NCBI RefSeq assembly: GCF_001421325.1
Contig: NZ_LMJY01000001.1
Location: forward strand, 503,501-567,500
Reading direction: 5' to 3'
DNA: 64,000 nt
From: Novosphingobium sp. Leaf2
GTDB lineage: Bacteria > Pseudomonadota > Alphaproteobacteria > Sphingomonadales > Sphingomonadaceae
This document shows, piece by piece, positions 8,739 to 16,354 of this stretch. Position 1 is the first letter of the stretch, and each line of letters opens with the position of its first letter. The notes under the pieces were generated by a model. It had not been told where the DNA came from. It made no database searches and worked only from the letters and a program-made list of their open reading frames with translations. Position numbers and translations under genes: made by a program.

Positions 8739-9984
8739 GAAACCGCAGTGTCGAGACGACTGGAACGAACTTTTGCAGCAGCCGACGGAAAATCTTCCCC
8801 TCGCGGGGGTGCGCGTGGTGGAGTTCAGCCACATGGTGATGGGGCCGTCCACCGGCGCGATCCTGGCTGACCTCGGGGCTGACGTGATCAAGGTGGAGCC
8901 TTTGGGCGGAGACCGTACACGGCAATTGCTCGGTTCGGGCTCCGGCTATTTCCCGATGTTCAACCGCAATAAGCGCAGCATCTGCATCGACCTCAAGAGC
9001 GAGACGGGCCTGGCGACGGCCAAGCGGCTGGTGGAGGGCGCGGACGTCGTGGTCGAAAATTTCCGGCCCGGCGCGCTCGACAAGCTGGGCCTTGGCCCCG
9101 ATGCCTTCAAGGCCAGCAATCCGGGCCTCATCTATCACAGCGCCAAGGGTTTCCTGTCCGGACCGTACGAGCATCGCGCCGCGCTTGACGAAGTGGCCCA
9201 GATGATGGGCGGGCTGGCGTACATGACCGGGCCGAGCGGACGCCCGCTGCGCGCTGGAGCTTCGGTCATCGATATCACCGGCGGCATGTTCGGCGTGATC
9301 GGCATCCTGGCGGCGTTGCACCAGCGCCAGTCTACGGGGCAGGGCACCACCGTGCGCTCATCTCTGTTCGAAACCAGCGCCTACATGGTCGGCCAGCATA
9401 TGGCGCAGATGGCGGTAACCGGCAGCGCTGCGCGCCCGATGCCGGAGCGGATCTCCGCCTGGGCGATTTACGACGTGTTCGAGACTGCGATCGAGGGCGA
9501 ACTGCTGTTCGTGGGCGTGGTCAGCGATGCGCAATGGGCCGCATTCACCAAAGCGTTCGATCTGGGCGAAGTGGGCCGCGATCCCCGGTTTGCGCTGAAT
9601 AACGACCGGGTGCTGGCGCGCGATACGATCCTGCCGGTCGTCCGTGCGATCATGGTGGCTCAGACGCGCGCCGATCTGCTGGCGAAGCTGGAGAAGGCGG
9701 GCGTCGCCTTTGCGCCGATCGCGCGCCCAGAAGATCTGTTCGACGATCCGCATCTCAACGCCAATGGCTCGCTGGTCGACCTGACGCTGAACGACGGGCG
9801 CAAGGTGCGCCTGCCGGCCACGCCTATCGAAATGAACGGCGTGCTGCCCGGTGTGCGCCATGACTTGCCGCGCCCGGGCGAGGACAGCGAACGCATCCTG
9901 AAGGACTTCGGTTTCGCCGATGCGGAGATCGCCGCGCTGGTGCGCTCAAACGCTGTCGCCACCGCGCAGATCGCGATCGACTGA
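8737..9984 (+). CDS. CaiB/BaiF family (class III) CoA-transferase
   Basis: 415 residues. LPLAGVRVVEFSHMVMGP opens the fold, VVVENFRPGALDKLG follows, and ALDEVAQMMGG carries the Asp expected to form the acyl anhydride. Class III enzymes move CoA between carboxylic acids, for example from succinyl-CoA to citramalate. First gene of the rightward operon with the second LeuCD pair. The first ATG overlaps the operator at 8715-8738. If that start is right, the message has almost no leader. A downstream TTG near 8771 is the alternative. Confidence 0.85.
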   Translation: MKPQCRDDWNELLQQPTENLPLAGVRVVEFSHMVMGPSTGAILADLGADVIKVEPLGGDRTRQLLGSGSGYFPMFNRNKRSICIDLKSETGLATAKRLVEGADVVVENFRPGALDKLGLGPDAFKASNPGLIYHSAKGFLSGPYEHRAALDEVAQMMGGLAYMTGPSGRPLRAGASVIDITGGMFGVIGILAALHQRQSTGQGTTVRSSLFETSAYMVGQHMAQMAVTGSAARPMPERISAWAIYDVFETAIEGELLFVGVVSDAQWAAFTKAFDLGEVGRDPRFALNNDRVLARDTILPVVRAIMVAQTRADLLAKLEKAGVAFAPIARPEDLFDDPHLNANGSLVDLTLNDGRKVRLPATPIEMNGVLPGVRHDLPRPGEDSERILKDFGFADAEIAALVRSNAVATAQIAID

Positions 9985-10012
9985 CGTGATCGAGGGCAAA
10001 GCCGCAGGCACG

Positions 10013-11452
10013 ATGCAGACCCGTGATGGCAACGGCGGGCCGCGCACGTTGGCCGGGCTGCTATGGCAGGATCACGTGGTCGCTTCGCTTGACAGCGGCA
10101 CGGATCTGCTCGCCATCGATCGCCTGCTGCTGCACGAGCGCACTGGCGGCGTCGCGCTCAAGAGCCTGGACCAGGCGGGGCGAAAGGTGCTGGCGCCGGG
10201 ACAGGTGTTTGCGACGATGGACCATATCGTCGACACGTTCCCCGGCCGCAGCGACAAGACGCTGATGCCCACCGGAACCGCTTTCCTGACGGCGATGCGC
10301 GAGGGCGCTCACCGCCACGGCATCACACTGTTCGATCTGCATGATCCGCGCCAGGGTATTGTCCATGTTATTTCGCCCGAGCAGGCGATCGTGTTGCCGG
10401 GCGTGACGCTGGTCTGTCCGGACAGCCATACCTGCACGCAAGGGGCGTTCGGCGCATTGGCCTGGGGGATCGGATCGACCGAGGCCGAGCATGCGCTGGC
10501 GACGATGACGCTACGGGTCGACCGCCCGCTCGACATGCGCATCACCATCGAGGGCTCGCTGGGGCGCGGCGTAACGGCAAAGGACCTGGCGCTGCACATC
10601 ATCAGCCGTCTGGGTTCCGGCGGCGCCAAGGGCTATATCGTCGAGTTTGCAGGGTCAGCCGTGCGCGCGCTCGACATGGAAGCACGCATGACCTTGTGCA
10701 ACATGGCGACCGAACTGGCCGCGTTCGGCGCGATCATCGCGCCTGACGAAACCACGTTCGCGTATCTCAAGGGTCGACCGTTCGCGCCGGCCGGTGAGCA
10801 GTGGGACGCGGCTTTGGCGAACTGGCAGCGCCTGGCATCCGATCCGCAGGCCGTTTTTGCGGTCGAGCACCGCTTCGATGCTGCGGATGTGGCGCCGATG
10901 ATCAGCTGGGGAACCAGCCCGCAGCATTCCATCCCGCTCGACGCCACGGTGCCGACCGCCGAGGCCTTGCAGGACAGTGTCGGTCAGGCGGACTACGACC
11001 GCGCGCTCGCCTATATGGCGCTGTCGCCGCAGATGCCGCTGCTGGGTTTGCCGATCGACGCGGCGTTCATCGGCAGCTGCACCAACAGTCGCATCTCCGA
11101 CTTGCGTCGCGCGGCGGCAATCCTCGATGGCCGGCATGTCGCGCCCGGTCTGCGGGCGATCTGCGTTCCGGGATCCACCCAGGTAAAAGCCGCTGCGGAG
11201 GCTGAGGGGTTGGACCGGATATTCCGCGATGCCGGGTTCGAATGGCGCGAAGCGGGGTGCTCGATGTGCTTTTTTGCCGGAGGCGAAAGCTTCGGCGCCC
11301 AGCAGCGCGTCGTCAGTTCCACCAACCGCAATTTCGAAAGCCGGCAGGGGCCGGGCACGCGCACGCACCTTGCCTCGCCCGAAACGGTGGCGGCGTCCGC
11401 GATCGCGGGTCGCATCGCCGATCCGCGCGTCATGGCGGAGTGCGACGCATGA
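10013..11452 (+). CDS. 3-isopropylmalate dehydratase large-subunit family protein (copy 2)
   Basis: About 479 residues from ATG at 10013. A GTG at 9986, two bases after the CaiB stop, is an alternative start. The ligand motifs GSCTNSR and GCSMCFF are kept and CPDSHTCTQGAFGALAWG marks the substrate site. It is longer than copy 1 because of an insert before PQMPLLGLPID and differs after the second Cys pair (FFAGGESFG). Partner of the small subunit overlapping its stop. Probably hydrates a different unsaturated diacid from copy 1. Leucine synthesis is unlikely given the neighbours. Confidence 0.87.
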   Translation: MQTRDGNGGPRTLAGLLWQDHVVASLDSGTDLLAIDRLLLHERTGGVALKSLDQAGRKVLAPGQVFATMDHIVDTFPGRSDKTLMPTGTAFLTAMREGAHRHGITLFDLHDPRQGIVHVISPEQAIVLPGVTLVCPDSHTCTQGAFGALAWGIGSTEAEHALATMTLRVDRPLDMRITIEGSLGRGVTAKDLALHIISRLGSGGAKGYIVEFAGSAVRALDMEARMTLCNMATELAAFGAIIAPDETTFAYLKGRPFAPAGEQWDAALANWQRLASDPQAVFAVEHRFDAADVAPMISWGTSPQHSIPLDATVPTAEALQDSVGQADYDRALAYMALSPQMPLLGLPIDAAFIGSCTNSRISDLRRAAAILDGRHVAPGLRAICVPGSTQVKAAAEAEGLDRIFRDAGFEWREAGCSMCFFAGGESFGAQQRVVSSTNRNFESRQGPGTRTHLASPETVAASAIAGRIADPRVMAECDA

Positions 11453-12078
11453 CCCCGCTCGTCGCTCTTGAAGCCAAAGCCGTGCCGCTGATGCGCGACA
11501 ATATCGACACTGACGCGATCATCCCCTCGCGTGAGATGAAGTCGGTGTCGAAAACCGGGCTGGCGGACGGCCTGTTTGCCGGCTGGCGCTATGTCGCGCC
11601 CGGCAGCCGCACGCCCGATCCCGCTTTCGTGCTCAACGATGCCCGCTTCGCCGATGCGCAGATCCTGATCGCAGGCGCGAACTTCGGCTGTGGTTCCAGC
11701 CGCGAGCACGCCGTGTGGGCGCTGGCGGAATACGGCTTCAGGGTCGTGATCGCCCCGTCGTTCAGCCCGATCTTTCGCGGCAACTGCGTGCGCAACGGGA
11801 TCGCGCCGATCGCGCTCGCGCAAGATGCCGTGACGGATCTTGCTGCAGCGGCGGAGCGCGGCGAGACCATCACCATCGATCTGGAAACACGCACCGTTCG
11901 CGCCGGCTCGCACGCCTTCACCTTCGCGATGGAAGACGAGGCGCGCACCATGCTGATGGAGGGGCTCGATGCGATCGAACTGACGCTCAAGCGCCGGGCA
12001 GAGATCGCCGCCTTCCGCGAAGCCGACGCTCGCCAGCGGCCATGGGTGTATCTGGAAAAAGTGACTGGCGGCGCATAA
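11449..12078 (+). CDS. 3-isopropylmalate dehydratase small-subunit family protein (copy 2)
   Basis: 209 residues, with an ATGA overlap with the large subunit. DNIDTDAIIPSREM and [16 protein letters not shown] are the swivelling-domain signatures. The sequence after DAIIPSREM carries a longer loop (KSVSKTGLADGLFAGWRY) than copy 1, consistent with a different substrate pocket. Last gene of the CaiB operon. The next dyad (12090) begins 12 bp after its stop. Confidence 0.86.
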   Translation: MTPLVALEAKAVPLMRDNIDTDAIIPSREMKSVSKTGLADGLFAGWRYVAPGSRTPDPAFVLNDARFADAQILIAGANFGCGSSREHAVWALAEYGFRVVIAPSFSPIFRGNCVRNGIAPIALAQDAVTDLAAAAERGETITIDLETRTVRAGSHAFTFAMEDEARTMLMEGLDAIELTLKRRAEIAAFREADARQRPWVYLEKVTGGA

Positions 12079-12089
12079 AGGCGCTTGCA

Positions 12090-12113
12090 TATTGTTATAT
12101 AAGTAGGTCAAAT
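12090..12113. promoter_or_regulatory. island operator, site b
   Basis: The minus strand reads ATTTGACCTA, CTTATA, then TAACAATA. This is the most diverged of the eight copies in the left half, but the right half TAACAATA matches. It lies 45-60 bp upstream of the VOC gene. Confidence 0.55.
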
Positions 12114-12172
12114 AACCCTCAGGTCGCGCGCATGGTCGCAGGCTTTAGACAACCGACATGGAAGGGCGGTCC

Positions 12173-13075
12173 GTGACACTGCTGAAGTGCGCAACGCATA
12201 TCGTTGCCGACATCGATGCGGCCGTTGCGCGGTATACGCGCTGGCTGGACTACACCGTGGTGGAGGAGGGCCGGGTCGGCGCCGATCTTGCCGCATCCTG
12301 GGATGCGCCGGCCAGCGGCGAGCGCAGATATGCGGTGCTGCAGCCCGCCTCGGGCACGCCGGTGTTCCTGCGCTTTATCGAGGGCGATCCCGTTCCCGGT
12401 TATCTGCCGATCCGCACATATGGCTGGGCGGCGATCGAAATCTGCGTGCAGGATGTGGAAGCGGTCAACGAACGCATGCTGGCATCGGGCGACTTCGAAG
12501 TGATCGGCCCGCCCAAGCCGCTTGACGGGTTTCCCAACGTCAAGCCGATGCAGGTGCGCGGGCCCGATCAGGAAACCGTCTACCTGACCGAGATCCGCGT
12601 CGACGATCCCTCCGCCGGCCTGCCCCGGCCCAAATCGCCGATCGACCGTCCGTTCATTATGGTGCTGGCCTGCCCGGACCTTGAAAAGACGGCAGCGTGG
12701 ATGGCCGATGTGCTGGCGCTGGAAGTCTCCGCGCCGGTCGCGATCCGCTATTCGATGATCTCGCTCGCCTTTGGGCTGCCTGCGGACGACAAGCACGCGC
12801 TGGTCACCGCCAAGTGGCAGGGGCAGGTCCTGCTGGAAGCGGACCAGTATCCCGAAGGTACGACACAGCGTGTCGGCAATCCCGGCGCGCTGCCGCCCGG
12901 CGTCTCGATCGTCTCGATCGTGCATCCCGATCTGGCGCGGCTCGAGGGGCACTGGGCCTCGCCGCCGGTCGCGCGCGATGGGCCGCTCTATGCCGGGGTG
13001 CCCGTGGGTGTGCTGCGCACGCCCGAAGGGGCGCTGCTCGAAGTCATCGAAGGTGAGCCGCTTCCCTGGGGCTGA
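12173..13075 (+). CDS. VOC (glyoxalase/bleomycin-resistance fold) protein, two repeats
   Basis: 300 residues from GTG at 12173, preceded by GGAAGGG at good spacing. An in-frame ATG at 12158 adds five residues. Two VOC units are visible, the first from CATHIVADIDAAVARYTRWL, the second from PFIMVLACPDLEKTAAWM to GALLEVIEGEPLPWG. Two-domain VOC proteins include extradiol dioxygenases, isomerases and epimerases. The classical His-His-Glu set of extradiol enzymes is not obvious, so the reaction stays open. First gene of a four-gene operon. Confidence 0.7.
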   Translation: MTLLKCATHIVADIDAAVARYTRWLDYTVVEEGRVGADLAASWDAPASGERRYAVLQPASGTPVFLRFIEGDPVPGYLPIRTYGWAAIEICVQDVEAVNERMLASGDFEVIGPPKPLDGFPNVKPMQVRGPDQETVYLTEIRVDDPSAGLPRPKSPIDRPFIMVLACPDLEKTAAWMADVLALEVSAPVAIRYSMISLAFGLPADDKHALVTAKWQGQVLLEADQYPEGTTQRVGNPGALPPGVSIVSIVHPDLARLEGHWASPPVARDGPLYAGVPVGVLRTPEGALLEVIEGEPLPWG

Positions 13076-13109
13076 CCCGGCCCGCCCTATCGCAACAAGG
13101 ACAATGCCC

Positions 13110-13958
13110 ATGACCCCAGTGGTTGAAGTGAAACGCGGCTTCGTCGACATGCCCCACGGGCAGACCCATTACCGCAAGGCAGGCTCCGGACCGGCGGCGC
13201 TGGCGATCCACGCGTCGCCGGGAAGTTCGCGCCAGTTGCTCGGCCTGATCCGCGATCTGGCGGAAAGCGCCACTGTCTATGCGCCCGATACGCCCGGCAA
13301 CGGCGATACCCCGCCGCTGTTTGATCGCGAGCCGACGATCCAGGAACTGGCCGAAGCGGAACTGCGCTTCATGGACGCGATGGGCCTCGATACCGTAGAC
13401 CTGTACGGCTCGCACACCGGGGCCGCGATCGCCGGAGAGCTGGCGATCCTCGCGCCGGACCGCATCAACAAGGTCGTGCTCGATGGCATGAGCTGGCTGA
13501 CGCCGGACGAGCTGGAGGATATCCTGACGCATTACGCGCATCCGTTCGTGCCCGATCAGGATGGCAGCTATCTCCTGCGCCTGTTCCAGTTCTGCCGCGA
13601 CCAGTATTTCTTTTTCCCGTGGTACAACCGCACCCGCGCCGGACGCCGGGACGGGGGGCTGGGCAGTGCGCAGGACCTGCATGCCTGGGTGGTCGAGGTG
13701 ATGAAGGCGAGCGAAACCTATCACCTGAATTATCGTGCCGCCTTCAAGTACGATGCCAAGCCGCGCCTGCCGCTGATCACCGTGCCCTCCCTTGTCATCG
13801 CCGGTGAGAACGACCCCTTGTTCGACATTACCGCAGAACTGACGCAGCTGATACCGGGCGCCCGGTTCGAGGCGATGCCGCGCTTCGATGCGCCCGGCTT
13901 TGCCGCCGACCGCAAGGCGAAGATCACCCGCTTCTTCGCCCAGCCCGTCGCGGCCTGA
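13110..13958 (+). CDS. alpha/beta-hydrolase fold protein with His at the nucleophile elbow
   Basis: 282 residues. The fold is clear: AIHASPGSSRQLLGL for the oxyanion strand, then VYAPDTPGNGDTPP. The elbow reads DLYGSHTGAAIAGEL, so the G-x-nucleophile-x-G position holds His where Ser, Asp or Cys is normal. The region where the catalytic His usually lies reads RFDAPGFAAD and has no His. Two other genes here share the H-T elbow. It may be a lyase, a cofactor-free enzyme or a binding protein rather than a hydrolase. Start ATG 13110 has AAGGA upstream. Confidence 0.75.
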   Translation: MTPVVEVKRGFVDMPHGQTHYRKAGSGPAALAIHASPGSSRQLLGLIRDLAESATVYAPDTPGNGDTPPLFDREPTIQELAEAELRFMDAMGLDTVDLYGSHTGAAIAGELAILAPDRINKVVLDGMSWLTPDELEDILTHYAHPFVPDQDGSYLLRLFQFCRDQYFFFPWYNRTRAGRRDGGLGSAQDLHAWVVEVMKASETYHLNYRAAFKYDAKPRLPLITVPSLVIAGENDPLFDITAELTQLIPGARFEAMPRFDAPGFAADRKAKITRFFAQPVAA

Positions 13959-13969
13959 GGATCGTAGCT

Positions 13970-14629
13970 GTGGACATCAGCCTTGCCCTGCTCACCTTGC
14001 TGCACATCCTGATCCCGATCTACTGGCTCGGCGGGGATCTGGGGGCGTTCTACAGCTCCACGTTCATGACCGACCCGAAGCGGTCGGTGGGTGAGCGGAT
14101 GATGGCGCTCAAGATCCTCAACAACATTGACATGGCGCCGCGCACCACCTTGATCCTGGCCTTTCCCACCGGCTTTGCGCTGGCCTGGGCAAAGGGCTGG
14201 CTCGATGTACCGGGCACGAGTGTGGCCGTGGTCGCGGTGCTGTTCCTGGCCTGGCTGGCGCTGGCGTGGGTGGTGCATCTCAAGCACGGCGGCGGCGCGG
14301 GTTTCAAGACGCTCGACATCGCCATCCGTTATGGGGTGCTTGTCGGCCTTGCGGCTGCCGGCATTGGCGGGCTGCTCGGCACGTTCGCGATCCCGTTCTT
14401 CATCGCAGTGAAGCTGTGCATTCTGGCGTGCTGCATCGCCCTGGGTCTGATCGTGCGCAAACAACTGGTGCCGCTGTTCGGCGCCATCCGCACGATGACC
14501 GGCACCGGTCCCACGCCTGAATCCGATGCGATCATCGCTGCGGTCAACAGCCGCGCGCGGGTGTCCGTGCTTACCATCTGGGCGCTGGTGCTGGCCGCCA
14601 GCGTGCTTGGCATCGCCACGCCGACCTGA
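13970..14629 (+). CDS. integral membrane protein of unknown function
   Basis: 219 residues from GTG at 13970, eleven bases after the hydrolase stop. About six hydrophobic segments are visible, e.g. ALLTLLHILIPIYWLGG, TLILAFPTGFALAWA, VAVVAVLFLAWLALAWVV, YGVLVGLAAAGIGG, FFIAVKLCILACCIAL and VLTIWALVLAASVLGIA. The first segment has a His after LL, as in some haem- or copper-linked membrane proteins, but I see no firm motif. It is co-transcribed with enzymes, so it may be an inner-membrane partner or exporter. Function unknown. Confidence 0.6.
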   Translation: MDISLALLTLLHILIPIYWLGGDLGAFYSSTFMTDPKRSVGERMMALKILNNIDMAPRTTLILAFPTGFALAWAKGWLDVPGTSVAVVAVLFLAWLALAWVVHLKHGGGAGFKTLDIAIRYGVLVGLAAAGIGGLLGTFAIPFFIAVKLCILACCIALGLIVRKQLVPLFGAIRTMTGTGPTPESDAIIAAVNSRARVSVLTIWALVLAASVLGIATPT

Positions 14630-14691
14630 GGATTTGCGGAACCCTATCCACGCTCATCAACCAACAGCAACACTTTCAAGGAGAGCTGCGC

Positions 14692-15417
14692 ATGACCGGA
14701 ATGGTGCACCAGACGATCACTGGTAAGATCCTGTACACGTCCAACAAGCCGGGCCGCGAAGGCGAGGAGCGAGGGCGCGAATACTTCACCTGGACCAAGC
14801 ACACCGATGGCAGCCGCACCATGCGGGCGCTGTGCGAAATTGACGAACCCGCGCCCACGGTGCTGCGCGACATCACCTACAGCCTCGATGCCAACGACAT
14901 GCCGACCGATTGCTTCGTGCGCTTGATGATCGGTGACAAGTTCATGGGCGCCGGCCTGTTTCGCATCACGCCCGAGTTCGTCGAATGCGAAAGTTTCGGG
15001 CCGTTGATCGGCCGGGTATCGCAGAAAATGCCGGTTGGCGGCGACTTCGACGGTTTCGGCACGCACCCGATCGCGGGCGATGCGTATATCACCAAGAAGA
15101 TCGACAAGAGCAAAGGCGTGCACGACCGCAAGTTCCGCACCTTCCTGCCCTCGCCCGACCATCGCGGCGCGACGCCGCCGCTGATCGCGGAAACGAACAT
15201 TTATCTCGGTTACGTCGGCGATGAGACGGTGACGGTGGGAGCCGGCACTTTCGAGGCATCGCACTACCGCTTCACCGATCCGCATGGCGACATGGCCGGC
15301 GGCCACCCCGATTATGACGTGTGGGTCACCGCGGACGACGACGCCATTTTCCTCAAGGGCGGCGTCGGCGGTTATATGCAGACCTGGTACGAACTGGTCG
15401 AACTGACCCGCCGCTGA
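14692..15417 (+). CDS. conserved protein of unknown function, beta-rich
   Basis: 241 residues with ATG preceded by AAGGAGAG. The sequence alternates short strands and turns (GKILYTSNKPG, RTMRALCEIDEPAPTVLRD, ITYSLDANDMPTDCFVRLM, KGGVGGYMQTWYELVEL), suggesting a beta-barrel or lipocalin-like fold. No signal peptide. I do not recognise a named family. Last gene of the operon starting at 12173, followed by a clear terminator. Could be a ligand-binding protein or a cofactor-free enzyme. Confidence 0.6.
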   Translation: MTGMVHQTITGKILYTSNKPGREGEERGREYFTWTKHTDGSRTMRALCEIDEPAPTVLRDITYSLDANDMPTDCFVRLMIGDKFMGAGLFRITPEFVECESFGPLIGRVSQKMPVGGDFDGFGTHPIAGDAYITKKIDKSKGVHDRKFRTFLPSPDHRGATPPLIAETNIYLGYVGDETVTVGAGTFEASHYRFTDPHGDMAGGHPDYDVWVTADDDAIFLKGGVGGYMQTWYELVELTRR

Positions 15418-15481
15418 TTATATTTACGGTCCACCCTGGAAGCGGGGGCCCTTGCGGGGCAACCCTCGCTTCGTGACTTTG

Positions 15482-15525
15482 CCCGGTCCGGCGCGCTTTC
15501 AACAGCAAGCCGGGCCGGGTTTTTT
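15482..15525 (+). terminator. rho-independent terminator after the VOC operon
   Basis: CCCGGTCCGGC (15482-15492) pairs with GCCGGGCCGGG (15509-15519) over 11 bp with one G-U, then six T. A second hairpin, weaker by one mismatch, occupies 15438-15471. It separates the convergent operons ending at 15417 and 15535. Confidence 0.85.
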
Positions 15526-15534
15526 GCGTCGATC

Positions 15535-16350
15535 TCAATAAGGCGCAGGGGCCTCGTATGCGCGCGTCCAGCCTGGCGGCGTGCCCTGGGGCACTTTGGG
15601 CGCATAGGCCTGGCCGATTGGCAGCGGCATGGGGTCGGTCCAGGTCGTGCGCACGTAGTTTGCGCCCGCCCGCATGATCTGGAAGAAACCGCCCACCGAC
15701 ACATGCGGGCCGTGGACGATCTCGGGCGGGCGGTAGAAATAGGCGCCCGGACGGATCAGGCCTTCGGGCGTCCACATCTCGCCTTGCAGCATGAACATCT
15801 CTTCGAAATGATCGTGGATCTCTGCCGGCATCTCGGCTTGCGCCGGCATGCCGTGGGGCAGCCCCAGCAGCAGGAACGTACGGGAGCTGTCGTTGGGGCC
15901 AAGGCGCAGGACTTTTCGGGTCAGCCGCAGGTGGGCGATCTGTGCATCGCTGGCACGCATGTCCCACGGCGCGTTCAGGGCATCGACCGCCATCGCCTCG
16001 GACACGCCCGTGACGCTGTTGGGATCGCTGCGGCCATAACGGAACACGATCAACGTGGCGCCTGCAGCGCTCGCGCGCGGCCCGGCGCTCTCCCCGCGCG
16101 GGGTGAAGCCATACGCGTGATAGCCGCGCTCCAGCCCGCCGATGGTGATGGCGCCGTCGAGCACGAAGTATTCCTCGGCGCGGTCCTCCAGGCCCAGGTC
16201 TGCGCGATCGAAGCCGGCAGGATAGCGGATGAGGTAGGTTTCCTCGCCGTCCTGCGGATCGCAATTGAGCAACTTGATCCGCGTGCCGTCGGGTTGATCG
16301 TGCCACTCCACGTTCTGGGTCTGGACGAATTCGATGTGTGGTCGTGCCAT
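15535..16350 (-). CDS. bicupin-type protein
   Basis: 271 residues with two cupin-like halves: the first around RAEEYFVLDGAITIGG, the second around EIHDHFEEMFMLQGEMWTPEG, PGAYFYRPPEIVHGPH, where HDHFEE and HGP supply plausible metal ligands. Such proteins may be dioxygenases, isomerases or sensors. Last gene of the leftward operon 21017-15535. It starts four bases from the end of the FAD oxidase gene. Metal binding in the second half looks good. The first half lacks an obvious His set. Confidence 0.65.
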   Translation of the reverse strand: MARPHIEFVQTQNVEWHDQPDGTRIKLLNCDPQDGEETYLIRYPAGFDRADLGLEDRAEEYFVLDGAITIGGLERGYHAYGFTPRGESAGPRASAAGATLIVFRYGRSDPNSVTGVSEAMAVDALNAPWDMRASDAQIAHLRLTRKVLRLGPNDSSRTFLLLGLPHGMPAQAEMPAEIHDHFEEMFMLQGEMWTPEGLIRPGAYFYRPPEIVHGPHVSVGGFFQIMRAGANYVRTTWTDPMPLPIGQAYAPKVPQGTPPGWTRAYEAPAPY

Positions 16351-16354
16351 AGTG

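Noticed and set aside
12158..12172. ATG at 12158 as the start of the VOC gene
   Set aside because: The GTG at 12173 has a better-placed ribosome site (GGAAGGG). The ATG is kept only as alternative.
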